Assembly: GCF_018389385.1 (NCBI RefSeq)
Contig: NZ_CP062698.1
Location: 308,501 to 372,500, forward strand
Direction: 5' to 3'
From: Anthocerotibacter panamensis C109
Lineage (GTDB): Bacteria > Cyanobacteriota > Cyanobacteriia > Gloeobacterales > Anthocerotibacteraceae
Length of the DNA stretch: 64,000 nucleotides
The translations under genes and the position numbers were made by a program. Below the pieces are notes generated by a model that saw only the letters and a list, made by a program, of their open reading frames with translations, was not told where the DNA came from and searched no databases. This document shows positions 46,881 through 56,354 of the stretch, in pieces. Position 1 is the first letter of the stretch, and each line of letters opens with the position of its first letter.

Positions 46881-48044
46881 TCAAAAGGAAGCAGCCTCAA
46901 GCGTACGAAACAGGCCAATGGCTGAGGTCCACCCGTGAATGTAGGTCGTTTGACCGACCGGACCAATCTCGCCATTGCCAAAGAACCCCCCCATGGGAAT
47001 AGCCCCCAAGTGATGCCGGAGGCTGTCGCTGTCATGGTTAGCGACACCGTAGAGGCCCGTACCGCGACCGAGGCATGAAAAGACCAGGGCTCCCTTGACA
47101 GCAGAGGCCGCCCCTTGCTCAAGGTAGTTAGCCAGGATGAGGTTGAGGTCTTGGCTGGAGGCTGCCCGGTCGCGGACATGAAACTGGAGGGTCTGACCGA
47201 CGCGCAGGTACGCCCCGATAGCCAGCGCCCCCCGCTCAGGATCGACCCCGATGAGCGTGCGGATGAGGAAGTCCCCGGCTTGCGGCTGGGTATTAAATTC
47301 GTTAGCCAACAGCCCCACAAACAAGTCCTGAGCGGCCAGTTCATAGGTGTGCAGGAGTCCGCGCAGGGTTTCTAGAGGAGAAGCCTGGTCTAGTTCGGTC
47401 AGGATGTGCTCCTGACAGCCTGTGATTCGATAGCAGGGGCCGATGGGACGGCAGCCCTGAGCCACCAGGGTATCCATGGCGATATTGCCTTTGAGCGCAA
47501 TACCGCTCACCCCACTGGTATGGCTCTGGTCATTGATAAACAGGACCCGTCTGCGACCACTGGCGAGCCCGCCCAACTTAGGACTCAGCGGAAAAGCAAA
47601 ATCCAGTCCGGCGAGAAAAGGCTCCAAGACAAAAGTACTCCCATCCACCAGCAGGATGAATTGAGCAGGAGCCTCGACCCCCAGACAGCGCTGCCAGACC
47701 TGCGGGCCGCAATCCGGGTCGGGTAGGTCTCCATTCTCCAAGTGAAAAGGGATAACATCCACCCCAGGTAGATGGGCTGCGGTGATGGCGAGGCCGGTTT
47801 CTTGCTCCAGCTCCTGTCCATCGGCAATGAGCCCGCCCCCCGAACATCCCAGCAACACGCGCGCTCCCAGGCGTTTCTGGATGAGGCGACCCAGACTATG
47901 AAAATCCGGCCCCAACTCTGGACTGGCAAAAGCCACCGCCAAATCGACGGGCTGGCCTTCTAGTTCCGCCTCCAGACGGCGACAGCACTCCGCAATAGCC
48001 AAAGTGGTGACCCGCTGGCGAGAGAGGGCACTGGCCCAACGCAT
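46881..48044 (-). CDS. FIST domain signal-transduction protein
   Basis: A 387-residue protein with FIST_N (about 30-215; LLGCSGGGLIADGQELEQETGLAI, LLVDGSTF) and FIST_C (about 220-365; FLIRTLIGVDPERGALAIGAYLRVGQTLQFHVRDRAAS, then ALVFSCLGRGTGLYG). FIST is a sensory domain thought to bind amino acids or other small ligands. There is no output domain, so the protein is probably a stand-alone sensor. It precedes the EboA gene on the same strand by 79 bases. Confidence 0.85.
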   Translation of the reverse strand: MRWASALSRQRVTTLAIAECCRRLEAELEGQPVDLAVAFASPELGPDFHSLGRLIQKRLGARVLLGCSGGGLIADGQELEQETGLAITAAHLPGVDVIPFHLENGDLPDPDCGPQVWQRCLGVEAPAQFILLVDGSTFVLEPFLAGLDFAFPLSPKLGGLASGRRRVLFINDQSHTSGVSGIALKGNIAMDTLVAQGCRPIGPCYRITGCQEHILTELDQASPLETLRGLLHTYELAAQDLFVGLLANEFNTQPQAGDFLIRTLIGVDPERGALAIGAYLRVGQTLQFHVRDRAASSQDLNLILANYLEQGAASAVKGALVFSCLGRGTGLYGVANHDSDSLRHHLGAIPMGGFFGNGEIGPVGQTTYIHGWTSAIGLFRTLEAASF

Positions 48045-48123
48045 AGACGCTCCTCGTTTTTTCCATTCTAGAAAGACTTGTGTCAGAAGGTGCAGGAGGA
48101 ATTGTGGAGCATAGCGCCCGCGA

Positions 48124-49014
48124 CTACTCGCGCTGGCACGCGCGCCAGCTCAGGTGGCCCTGTTGAATCCGGGTGTGTACCTGTGGGTAGCACTGGAGCA
48201 ACGCCTGGGCTTCGGGGTGCGCAGATGCGTTCAGGGTCAGGGCGGCTACTTCCTGGGCTTCGGGGTCTGGAGAAGCCAGGAGCGCAGCGAGACGAGGGAT
48301 CAAGCGGGGATCCAGGAAGGGGCCGACCAGCCGCCAGAGGTCGAGGGGGACCGGGCGGCTCGCCGCCCAACGTTCCTGGGCATAATCGGTCAACATCTCC
48401 GCCAGTCCAGGATTGGCCCGCTCATCCAACCTGGGGATACAGGGCAATGGGCTACCGAGGAAGACCGCCTTGAGGATCATCTGATTCCAGGCCGGGTCGG
48501 CAAAATAGTGGGCAGGATAAGGATTGTAGAGCGCCACTGCATTAAATACCGCAGTTATATTACTGCGGACCCCTGCCGCTGCGCGACCCCGGTGTTGTTG
48601 AGCATGAGGCAAAAGCGGCAAGGTCTGATAGAGCGCGACCAACTCCCCCACATCAGCGCAGCTAAAAAGTTCTTCGAGGATGTGCAGATAAGGGGCGATA
48701 GGCTCAGCAGGAAGGCTCAACAACAATAGGGCACGGGCACATTGGTCCAGGCTCCAGGTGCTCGGATTCCAACCCGGACATACCCGTCCGGCGTCCTGGA
48801 GTTCCGCTGGGGCCAGGGACAAATCTTGCTTGCCCGTGAAGCGAGGGACAGCACTAAATGCCGCGAACAAGACCTGTGGATCCGTACTGATCTGACGGCA
48901 CCGCTCGGTGAGCCAATCTTGCTGCGGCAAGGCCAAACGCGCCGCCAGCCAACGTTCCAGAAGCTCCACCGCAGACAGATCCGACGGTCGGTGCATTACT
49001 TTTTCCATGTACAC
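48124..49014 (-). CDS. eboA: EboA-like protein
   Basis: A 296-residue soluble alpha-helical protein resembling EboA, from the ebo cluster that helps export or process secondary metabolites (including scytonemin precursor) in cyanobacteria. Supporting stretches are FAAFSAVPRFTGKQDLSLAPAEL, ADVGELVALYQTLPLLP, AAAGVRSNITAVFNAVALYNPYPAHYF and AWNQMILKAVFLGSPL. A HEAT-like C-terminal helical region follows. None of eboB-eboF lies next to it; PfkB and FIST genes flank it. Confidence 0.7.
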   Translation of the reverse strand: MYMEKVMHRPSDLSAVELLERWLAARLALPQQDWLTERCRQISTDPQVLFAAFSAVPRFTGKQDLSLAPAELQDAGRVCPGWNPSTWSLDQCARALLLLSLPAEPIAPYLHILEELFSCADVGELVALYQTLPLLPHAQQHRGRAAAGVRSNITAVFNAVALYNPYPAHYFADPAWNQMILKAVFLGSPLPCIPRLDERANPGLAEMLTDYAQERWAASRPVPLDLWRLVGPFLDPRLIPRLAALLASPDPEAQEVAALTLNASAHPEAQALLQCYPQVHTRIQQGHLSWRACQRE

Positions 49015-49145
49015 CTATTACTAACTAGCGCGGCTGCTAGCCAATTTTAAGCCCCGGCCCGCAGGAAGGGTGTCCCGGAAATCCCTGGGATTCGTCCGCT
49101 AAATCGGGATTTCACCCCGGTCAAACCCACGGTTACGGCTAGATT

Positions 49146-50087
49146 TTAAATCAGCCATTCCATTAGCTGTGCCCGAGAGTGCAGAGCGGTAGTGGCTCCG
49201 ATAGCCGTGATGGTGATGGCTCCAGCAGCGTTGCCCCATTCCACTGCGGTAGGGACTTTGTAGCCGCTCAAAAGGGCCGTGATAAACCCCGCACAAAAAG
49301 CATCTCCAGCCCCAGTAGAATCTACCACCCGCAAGCTGCGCTTCTTACCCACCGCAAAGGCCGGGACAAGCCCTTGGGTCCCCTGCCATTGGACAAAGGC
49401 TCCATCTGCCCCCATTTTAATGACAATCGTCTGGGCTCCGGCAGCAAGTAGGGCGTGGGCAATCTCTCGCGGCTGTTCCAGGCCCGTGATCTGTTGGGCC
49501 TCCACCAGCGAGGGCAGGAAATAATCGACATAGGGCAGGGCTGGGTAGACAGCCTGCCAGTTGTCGTCATGGGTCCAGACCGTATCCAGACTGGTGCGCA
49601 CGCCCGTTTCTTGGGCATAGCGCAACAGTGCAGCCAGATTCTCCCCCAGGAGGTTTCTCAGCGAGTAGCAGCCCCCAATATGTAGGTGGCGGACCCCCTG
49701 TAGGTCAATACGGTCTAAGTCCTTGAGTGAGAGCGCATTACCCCCTTCACTGGCGCGGATGAGGGAGCGCTCGCCCTTGCGGTTGACCACGACCATGGCC
49801 GCTTTGGTTGGGATCGTCGGATCACAGATAAAAACTTCCGGGTGAACCTTTTCCTCCTCAAGCTGGCCTTTAATAAAGCGACCCAGACTGTCAGCCCCCA
49901 AGCGTCCCCAAAATCCTACCTTGAGCCCCAACCGCGCCAGGAGAATGGCTGTATTGACCCCGCACCCACCCGCCTGGAGGAGGATCTGCTCGACCGTAGC
50001 CGATTCGCCCGCCTTGGGCAACTGCTCTAGGGGGCGCACTAAAACGTCTACCACTGCCCCGCCTGTACAGATAACCTCTCGGGTCAT
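49146..50087 (-). CDS. PfkB family carbohydrate kinase
   Basis: A 313-residue ribokinase-fold kinase. The N-terminal PfkB motif is in LQAGGCGVNTAILLARLG, and the C-terminal signature DSTGAGDAFCAGF carries the anion hole and catalytic Asp. Family members phosphorylate ribose, adenosine, fructose or other sugars and nucleosides; the substrate is not decidable. It reads away from the small membrane protein at 50.2 kb. Confidence 0.85.
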   Translation of the reverse strand: MTREVICTGGAVVDVLVRPLEQLPKAGESATVEQILLQAGGCGVNTAILLARLGLKVGFWGRLGADSLGRFIKGQLEEEKVHPEVFICDPTIPTKAAMVVVNRKGERSLIRASEGGNALSLKDLDRIDLQGVRHLHIGGCYSLRNLLGENLAALLRYAQETGVRTSLDTVWTHDDNWQAVYPALPYVDYFLPSLVEAQQITGLEQPREIAHALLAAGAQTIVIKMGADGAFVQWQGTQGLVPAFAVGKKRSLRVVDSTGAGDAFCAGFITALLSGYKVPTAVEWGNAAGAITITAIGATTALHSRAQLMEWLI

Positions 50088-50211
50088 ATACCGCTTCCTT
50101 GCGTAGGTCCTGAAGCCTGTAGGGCATTACTCCTTTAACATCCTAGGACATGACCCACAGCCTGGAGGCGTTAGGGTACTATTTGTTCAGTTCTGCCCCC
50201 GGTATCGCCTT

Positions 50212-50517
50212 GTGATTGAACCGATCCGCCCCCCCGACAGCCCCGGACAATTCTTTATCGGTGTCACTTTGGGGCTGAGTCTGCTCCTCGGGTCGGGGTT
50301 GGTCCTGCTGGTCGTGCTTTTCTCCCTCCTCAAAACGCCCATCCTGGTCGAAGGGGCTACGCTGTTGAGCGGGCCGTTGATGATTTTGGTAGCGGCCTTC
50401 CTGGCGCGCAAACAGAGCTTTTCCTATTGGGTGGGCGTGCTCGCAATTTTAGTTCCGGGCCTGCTTTTTGGCCTGTGGGTGCTTCTTTTGCTCACCTTGG
50501 CAGGGCAAAACCGTTGA
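50212..50517 (+). CDS. Small three-helix membrane protein, unknown
   Basis: A 101-residue protein with three hydrophobic segments (about 14-40, 47-65, 72-95) and a short proline-rich N-terminus (MIEPIRPPDSPGQF). No family is recognised. Its stop lies three bases from the convergent binding-protein gene. The start may be the preceding GTG region; ORF length and hydrophobic pattern favour a real gene. Confidence 0.55.
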   Translation: MIEPIRPPDSPGQFFIGVTLGLSLLLGSGLVLLVVLFSLLKTPILVEGATLLSGPLMILVAAFLARKQSFSYWVGVLAILVPGLLFGLWVLLLLTLAGQNR

Positions 50518-50520
50518 GTC

Positions 50521-51294
50521 TCACAGCCCCCACCATCCCACGGTCGTCTTGAGCCAGCCCTCTTTTTGCCACTGTGCGATACGGCTGTTTACCCAGGTCC
50601 TGAGATCGAGGCTATCGAGGCCCCGAGGAAACCCCACAGCTAGGACATAGCCGCTCAAAGGAGCTTCCAACAGACGCAGTGTGGCATCGCGCCAGCCCAT
50701 GAGTGCTGTGTTATCTGCGGAAACAGCACGAACCAGCCCCTGCTTAAGCTGGGTATAGGCTGTGGGATAGTCGGGTACCAAGACGATAGTGGCTTGGGGC
50801 AAGAAACGCTCCAGCCCCAGACGCGAACTCGATCCTTCCAGAACCGCCACCCGAGCTGTACTGAGATCACTTAGGACCCGTGCCGGATCCTCCTGAAGCA
50901 CTGCGAGCGCCTGATAGGGGCGGTAGTAATCCGTCGAGAAATCGATGACTCGGGCTCGTTGGGGGGTGACGGAGAGGTTGCCAATCACCATATCTACCGT
51001 GCCCGCTTCAAGGGCTGTAATGCGCTCTCGGGCTGTCAAGACGACAAACTCAACCTGCTCGGGACTGCCAAAGCGGTCTTGGGCCAACCTCCGGGCCAAG
51101 GCAACCTCCAGCCCTGCCAGATGTCCCTGGGGGTCCCGAAAGGCCAGAGGATAGCCGCTGAGGTAGACCCCAATGATCCAATGCCCCCGTGTCTGCACCT
51201 CCGATAAAGCAGATGCACAGCCAGCCTGGGGCAGGAAAAGCAAGGTAAATCCGACTGAGGCAACAAACCCCCGCCGGGAACCGAGGTTGGGCAC
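50521..51294 (-). CDS. Amino-acid-type substrate-binding protein, Tat lipoprotein signal
   Basis: A 257-residue SBP_bac_3-type binding protein. The leader MPNLGSRRGFVASVGFTLLF has twin arginines (SRRGF) and ends in a lipobox-like PQAGC, suggesting Tat export and lipidation. Body motifs GVYLSGYPLAFRDPQG, LEVALARRLAQDRFG, LEAGTVDMVIGNLSVTPQRARVIDFS fit polar amino acid binders. Its start shares one base with the rplT stop, so it may be transcribed with rpmI-rplT, an odd partner. No permease genes are near. Confidence 0.8.
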   Translation of the reverse strand: MPNLGSRRGFVASVGFTLLFLPQAGCASALSEVQTRGHWIIGVYLSGYPLAFRDPQGHLAGLEVALARRLAQDRFGSPEQVEFVVLTARERITALEAGTVDMVIGNLSVTPQRARVIDFSTDYYRPYQALAVLQEDPARVLSDLSTARVAVLEGSSSRLGLERFLPQATIVLVPDYPTAYTQLKQGLVRAVSADNTALMGWRDATLRLLEAPLSGYVLAVGFPRGLDSLDLRTWVNSRIAQWQKEGWLKTTVGWWGL

Positions 51295-51644
51295 TAGGGG
51301 TTCTTGGCGACAGAGACGATAGCGGCAAATACAGGCGGGTCAAGCACAGCCAACTGCGACAATACCTTGCGGTTGAGGCGCACTTCTGCTTTGTTGAGCC
51401 CGTCAATAAGGCGGCTGTAGGAGAGCCCTTCCATACGCGCAGCAGCGTTGAGGCGGGTAATCCATAGCGAACGAAAGTCGCGTTTGCGCTCCCGGCGGTG
51501 ACGGTAGCTGTACTTCAGGGCTTTCATCACCTGCTGGTTAGCCGGACGGAATAGCCGAGAGTGAGAGCCTACATAGCCTTTGGCAATTTTGAGGACTTTT
51601 TTGCGTCGTTTGCGGGCGACGTTACCCCGTTTGACACGGACCAT
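51294..51644 (-). CDS. rplT: 50S ribosomal protein L20
   Basis: A 116-residue basic protein ([24 protein letters not shown]) of standard L20 length, with the conserved [23 protein letters not shown] segment. L20 binds 23S rRNA early in 50S assembly and often autoregulates its operon. It follows rpmI by nine bases. Confidence 0.97.
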   Translation of the reverse strand: MVRVKRGNVARKRRKKVLKIAKGYVGSHSRLFRPANQQVMKALKYSYRHRRERKRDFRSLWITRLNAAARMEGLSYSRLIDGLNKAEVRLNRKVLSQLAVLDPPVFAAIVSVAKNP

Positions 51645-51653
51645 GATCTTCCT

Positions 51654-51872
51654 TTAGGGCTTGTGCTTGAGGGACTGGGGATAGGGGCACTGGCGGGTGA
51701 CCTTATAGAGTTCCGTCTCGTGCACTTCGGCCATACCCGAGAGGGACCGCAGGCGACTGCCGCTCTTGTGCTCCAGGAGGTGATTCTTGCCTGCCCGCTT
51801 GCGGCGCAGTTTGCCAGACCCAGTGAGGTCATAGCGCTTTGCTGCCGAGCGGTTGGTCTTCATCTTGGGCAT
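51654..51872 (-). CDS. rpmI: 50S ribosomal protein L35
   Basis: A 72-residue protein (MPKMKTNRSAAKRYDLTGSG) with the basic KLRRKRAGKNHLLEHKS stretch. It is slightly longer than the usual 64-66 residues. It opens the rpmI-rplT unit, which lacks infC in this genome region. Confidence 0.94.
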   Translation of the reverse strand: MPKMKTNRSAAKRYDLTGSGKLRRKRAGKNHLLEHKSGSRLRSLSGMAEVHETELYKVTRQCPYPQSLKHKP

Positions 51873-52029
51873 TGGTTTGTTAAATTACCACAAGCTCTTA
51901 TCCTACTAGATTTGCCAGAGTCTTGCATAGGGCTTTTCTTAGATCGGGTGAGGCCCCCGATTTCCCGAAGAGCTAGTAGAAACTTCACCCCAAAGGATAG
52001 GATCGATAAGCTAACTACAGGTCCAGTTT

Positions 52030-53460
52030 ATGAGTGTACGGGTACGGATTGCTCCCAGTCCGACAGGGAATCTCCATATCGGGACGGCACGCACCGCCCT
52101 GTTCAACTATCTTTTTGCCCGCAATCAGGGCGGCAAATTTATCCTGCGCATCGAAGATACCGACCAGGAACGCTCCCGCCCCGAATATACCCGCAATATC
52201 CTCCAGGGACTCACATGGCTGGGGCTGGACTTCGACGAAGGTCCCTACTATCAATCGAAACGGCTGAACCGCTACCAAGAGGTCATCGAACAGTTATTAC
52301 ACGAGGGCAAAGCCTACTACGCCTTCAGCACGCCCGAGGAATTGGACGAACTGCGGACGCGCCAGAAAGCCCTCGGGCAAGCCACCCGCTACGACAACCG
52401 CGACCGCGACCTGACGCTGCAACAACAGGCTGCCTACCGCGCTGAGGGACGACAGCCTGTGATCCGCTTCAAAATTGAAGAGCCGCGTGCCGTGCGCTGG
52501 GTGGATATGGTTCAGGGGGAGACGACCTGGCAGACCCAGGACTTAGGCGGCGATATGGTCATCGCCCGTGCGGACGGACAGCCACTCTATAATTTTGCAG
52601 TCGTGGTAGACGACCTAGACATGACGATTACCCATGTCATCCGCGGGGACGATCATGTGGGCAACACCCCCAAACAGATCCTCCTCTACGAAGCCTTGGG
52701 TGCACCTATCCCCCAATTCGCCCACCTGCCGCTGATCCACAATGCCCAGGGTAAGAAGCTCTCCAAGCGTGATGGGGCGACTTCTCTAGCTGATTATCAG
52801 ACCTTGGGCTTTATCCCTGAGGGTCTGGTGAACTACCTGGCGATGCTGAGTTGGTCGCCACCCGGTCAGGAGCTTTTTTCGCTAGCAGAAGCGGCAAAAC
52901 TTTTTTCCTTTGACCGGGTGAGTAAGTCTCCGGCTCGTTTTGACTGGGACAAGCTCAATTGGCTCAACGGTCAGCATCTGCGGATGCTCTCCTCCGTGGA
53001 TTTGACCCAACGCTTGAGTAAGGTGTGGACGCAGGTGGGCTACGCTCTGCCCGAAGACCCGGTTTTGCTCGAGCGTATCGCACAATTGGTGGGCGACGGA
53101 CCCAACCGCTTAGACGAAGTTCCTCGGGTCTCCCGCCCGCTCTTTGAGCCGGTGGCGTTTAGTATCGAGGGCTTGCAGGTCTTACTCAAGCCCGAGGCTC
53201 CTCAAGTCTTGCCCGCGCTCGTGGAATTTTTTAGCCAGGAGCCTTTTACCGAGACCGAAGCCCTCAAGCAGGGGCTACAAAACCTCGCCAAGAGCCTGGG
53301 ACTCAAGAATGGCCCGATCATGCAGACCCTCCGCGTCGTGCTCACCGGGACGACCAAAGGCTTAGAGTTGGCTCCCTTAGCGCTGTTGCTCCAGCAAAAA
53401 GGGGAGTTGTTGCCGCGTCTCAAGAGTGCGCTAGCCTTAGTCGCACAGATGCGGGGCTGA
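52030..53460 (+). CDS. gltX: Glutamyl-tRNA synthetase
   Basis: A 476-residue class I synthetase. In cyanobacteria glutamyl-tRNA also feeds 5-aminolevulinate for chlorophyll and heme. It has the HIGH-type motif LHIGTARTALF (16-19), the KKLSKRDG motif near 245 and conserved APSPTGNLHIGTAR start. The anticodon-binding C-terminal domain fills the last 160 residues. ACAGG lies upstream of the ATG. It diverges from rpmI across 157 bases. Confidence 0.96.
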   Translation: MSVRVRIAPSPTGNLHIGTARTALFNYLFARNQGGKFILRIEDTDQERSRPEYTRNILQGLTWLGLDFDEGPYYQSKRLNRYQEVIEQLLHEGKAYYAFSTPEELDELRTRQKALGQATRYDNRDRDLTLQQQAAYRAEGRQPVIRFKIEEPRAVRWVDMVQGETTWQTQDLGGDMVIARADGQPLYNFAVVVDDLDMTITHVIRGDDHVGNTPKQILLYEALGAPIPQFAHLPLIHNAQGKKLSKRDGATSLADYQTLGFIPEGLVNYLAMLSWSPPGQELFSLAEAAKLFSFDRVSKSPARFDWDKLNWLNGQHLRMLSSVDLTQRLSKVWTQVGYALPEDPVLLERIAQLVGDGPNRLDEVPRVSRPLFEPVAFSIEGLQVLLKPEAPQVLPALVEFFSQEPFTETEALKQGLQNLAKSLGLKNGPIMQTLRVVLTGTTKGLELAPLALLLQQKGELLPRLKSALALVAQMRG

Positions 53461-53558
53461 AACCTATCTGAGAAGTTCTAGTTCAGCGCTACGCAGTAGA
53501 GCCTGCACAAACTCTGGGCGCGTTCGGTAGGCTGGTAGCTGAGTATCGGAATCGTCCC

Positions 53559-54959
53559 ATGCACTCCCCTTTGCCCAAGCCCAGAAGCCAGCTTTTCCCT
53601 TGGCCTATCGAGTGGTTGCTGTATCTGATTGCCACAGCCAATATTCTGCTGGTGGTCTTTGACACTACTTATTTCTCTGTGCGGGACTTCTATCTCACCA
53701 ATGACTATGTAGACCTGAAGCCTCTGGTTCAGCGCTACGACCCGGTCAAAGCCGTCGAGCCCAACCGTGTCAATGCCCGTTATGTCGCCACCGCCCAAAC
53801 CCTCATCGCAACCTATCGCCAAAATCCCCAAGCCCCCCAGATTACGGGCGTACTCAAGAGCCTGCGCGAGCAGAGTCAGTTCCTGGTGGACAACGACCCC
53901 TACGAGCGCGTGGGCAAAACCGGGATTCTGGAGCGGCTCAAGAACCGGATGCGCCGTCGCATGGGTTTAGACAGCGCCAAGCAATCTTTTTTCGCCTTTT
54001 GGTCTAAAGAAAATCTCTCCGAGGATGCTTTTCGGTTCTATGAGACCAAGATGAAGCCGCTCCTCGAAGCCAACTATTTCCGGGGCTACGGTGAGGATGG
54101 CGAATTTGTGGACGAGTTTTGGCGCATCGACCTCTGGTTCATCGGCATTTTTGCGTTGGAGTTGGCAGTGCGCGGGCTATACATGTCGCGCACCCTCGGG
54201 ATTCGCTACCAAGAAGCGCTGTCTTTGCGCTGGTATGACTTTTTCTGGTTGACTTTTACCGTCCACTGGCAGTGGCTGCGCCTGTTGCGCTTCATCCCCT
54301 ACACCGTCCGCTCCTATCAGTTGGGTGCGCCCTTCAGTAAAGTGGTGGACTATCTCAAAGAACAATACCTCCAATCGCTAGCTGAACGGGTCTCGGATCT
54401 GATTGTGGTCCAGCTTATCGACGAGTTGGAGGAATCGATCCGCCAGACCGATTTTGCCGCTATGTTGACCCAACCCAACGCCTCCAGCAATCAGATCAAC
54501 CCAAAACTGGGTCATTTCTTGGAAGAGCAGACCCATAGTCTCGTACACACGATCCTGCCAGCCGTGGAACCCGAAGTAGTCCGCCTCCTCCAACACACCG
54601 TCCTCAGTGCCCTCAGCGACAACCCCGGCTATAAAGTCCTCCGCCCCCTGCTAGGTCGCCTGCCAGAAGCTGCCGTGGCACAGTTTATTCACAACCTCTA
54701 CAGCACCACCCTGACCACCCTCCAGGGCACCGGCAAAACAGACCCCCAGACTCAAAACCTCGTCGATGACCTGACTTATACTTTTAACCAACACCTTGCC
54801 ACTGAACTCCAGGCCCAGAACACGATGGCCGACCTCCAAGATATCCTCATCACCCTCCTGGAGAGCACCAAATCTACCTACATCAACCGCAGTACCCGAG
54901 GTATCGTCGCCACTCCCTCTCGCGAACTGGCACGTACTCCTGTCCACAGCAAGCGCTGA
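53559..54959 (+). CDS. Conserved membrane protein of unknown function
   Basis: A 466-residue protein. Hydrophobic helices are seen near residues 17-37 (WLLYLIATANILLVVFDTTYF) and 193-213 (WFIGIFALELAVRG), and aromatic/basic segments near 225-255 (WYDFFWLTFTVHWQWLRLLRFIP) end in spaced arginines (LRLLRFIPYTVRSYQ) that resemble a voltage-sensor S4. The C-terminal half is soluble and helical. No family is named with confidence. It reads in the same direction as gltX and DUF3370. Confidence 0.5.
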   Translation: MHSPLPKPRSQLFPWPIEWLLYLIATANILLVVFDTTYFSVRDFYLTNDYVDLKPLVQRYDPVKAVEPNRVNARYVATAQTLIATYRQNPQAPQITGVLKSLREQSQFLVDNDPYERVGKTGILERLKNRMRRRMGLDSAKQSFFAFWSKENLSEDAFRFYETKMKPLLEANYFRGYGEDGEFVDEFWRIDLWFIGIFALELAVRGLYMSRTLGIRYQEALSLRWYDFFWLTFTVHWQWLRLLRFIPYTVRSYQLGAPFSKVVDYLKEQYLQSLAERVSDLIVVQLIDELEESIRQTDFAAMLTQPNASSNQINPKLGHFLEEQTHSLVHTILPAVEPEVVRLLQHTVLSALSDNPGYKVLRPLLGRLPEAAVAQFIHNLYSTTLTTLQGTGKTDPQTQNLVDDLTYTFNQHLATELQAQNTMADLQDILITLLESTKSTYINRSTRGIVATPSRELARTPVHSKR

Positions 54960-54996
54960 TTCTGTTTAAGATGCAGCAGGAGTTTGTGTGGGGTCC

Positions 54997-56343
54997 ATGC
55001 TGCCTTTCTTATCGTTGTTGTTTTTGGCCCAAGCCCAGGTGTCCCAACCGCCCCAACCCGTCTTTCGTCCTCAGGAAGTCCGCCCCCTGCCGGGGGGATT
55101 GGATGCGGTTCCTACGTTTAACAGCAACAGCCCCGAAGTAGTCCAGACCGAAGGCATCCTACTCTCGACCTTCCCGCCGACGGGTAAAGCAACGCCCACA
55201 GCACATCTGGACTTTCCCTTTAACGGGCGCTTTGATGTCTTTGCCCACCACATTGCCCGCCCTGGTCAAGACTCTAGGACCCTCTATCTGGGCCTTCTAC
55301 TCTTCAATCCCGGCTCCACTCCGGTGACCGTGGATGTACTCCAAGCCGCCAGCTATCTGACCCAACCCGATGCCCCTTTTCACGACTTGCCCCCAGTCAT
55401 CGACAATCTTAAGGGAACCGTTTGGTCTGGTCCGGGAAGTCGGGTGACCCTGGATGGGTTGCGTGAAGTGCGGCAGGCTGATTGGCCGGGACGGATGGTC
55501 CTCCCGGCGGGTAGCTATGCCTTGCTGATGAACCGCCCCATCTCCAATCCGCCCAACGGGCGCTCGACGCTAGCTAGCCTGCGCACGAGTGGACCTGTCT
55601 ACCTCGCCAGCCTCACCCACTATGCCAACCGGTCAGCCTTCGGTTTTGAGCAGCCCCCCCGCCTGGAGCAATGGCAGGCGCTCCTGACAGACGGTGTGCA
55701 GGTCACTCCCCGCGACCTCACACCCACCCCCTGCGACCAGACCCAGGGGCGCTTCATCTACGGTCGGGTCAGCGGAGTTGCCCGAGGTTCACGGTGGCAG
55801 GCAGAACTGACGGATCCCGACTTGGACTATCTCTCGCTCCCGCCCCAAGGACAGCGCCTATCCTATGTCCTGAGCACAGCGAATTTCGGAACCTTGGGCA
55901 CCAGTCAGGTGCAGAGCGCCCCGATGCTGGTGCGCTACCCCGATACTGCCTACTTGGCCCACGGCAACTATGGCATCGCCTACAACCTGACCTTTACCCT
56001 CAAAAACACCGCCCCCCAGAGTCAGACTGTGACCCTTACTCTGGACTCGCCGCGCAAGCCCGCCGTAGACAAAGCCGGAGGTGGACTCTGGTTCACCCAA
56101 CCCCCAGAAAAGCAAGTGACCTTTCGCGGAACGGTGCGCATCCGCTATAACGACGACCGCAACCTGCCCCAAACCCGCTATGTCCATCTGGTGCTGCACC
56201 GTGGTGAAACAGGGCAACCGCTCGTCACCATCCGCATCCCTCCCTCCGAGCGCCGCCTTATCCTAGTTGATTACCGCTACCCACCCGATGCCACTCCGCC
56301 CCAAGTCTTGACCCTGCACACCCTGGAAGCCCCCGCCTCCTAA
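54997..56343 (+). CDS. DUF3370 family secreted protein
   Basis: A 448-residue exported protein. The ATG at 54997 gives MLPFLSLLFLAQAQ, a short signal peptide; a GTG nine bases earlier is also possible. The family, seen mostly in cyanobacteria, has no known function. Typical stretches are QEVRPLPGGLDAVPTFNSNSP, VVQTEGILLSTFPPTG, FDVFAHHIARPGQDSRTLYLGLLLFNPG and YLTQPDAPFHDLPP. Mostly beta-strand in appearance. No operon partner beyond the co-directional unknown gene 38 bases upstream. Confidence 0.75.
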   Translation: MLPFLSLLFLAQAQVSQPPQPVFRPQEVRPLPGGLDAVPTFNSNSPEVVQTEGILLSTFPPTGKATPTAHLDFPFNGRFDVFAHHIARPGQDSRTLYLGLLLFNPGSTPVTVDVLQAASYLTQPDAPFHDLPPVIDNLKGTVWSGPGSRVTLDGLREVRQADWPGRMVLPAGSYALLMNRPISNPPNGRSTLASLRTSGPVYLASLTHYANRSAFGFEQPPRLEQWQALLTDGVQVTPRDLTPTPCDQTQGRFIYGRVSGVARGSRWQAELTDPDLDYLSLPPQGQRLSYVLSTANFGTLGTSQVQSAPMLVRYPDTAYLAHGNYGIAYNLTFTLKNTAPQSQTVTLTLDSPRKPAVDKAGGGLWFTQPPEKQVTFRGTVRIRYNDDRNLPQTRYVHLVLHRGETGQPLVTIRIPPSERRLILVDYRYPPDATPPQVLTLHTLEAPAS

Positions 56344-56354
56344 ATTTCAGCCGC

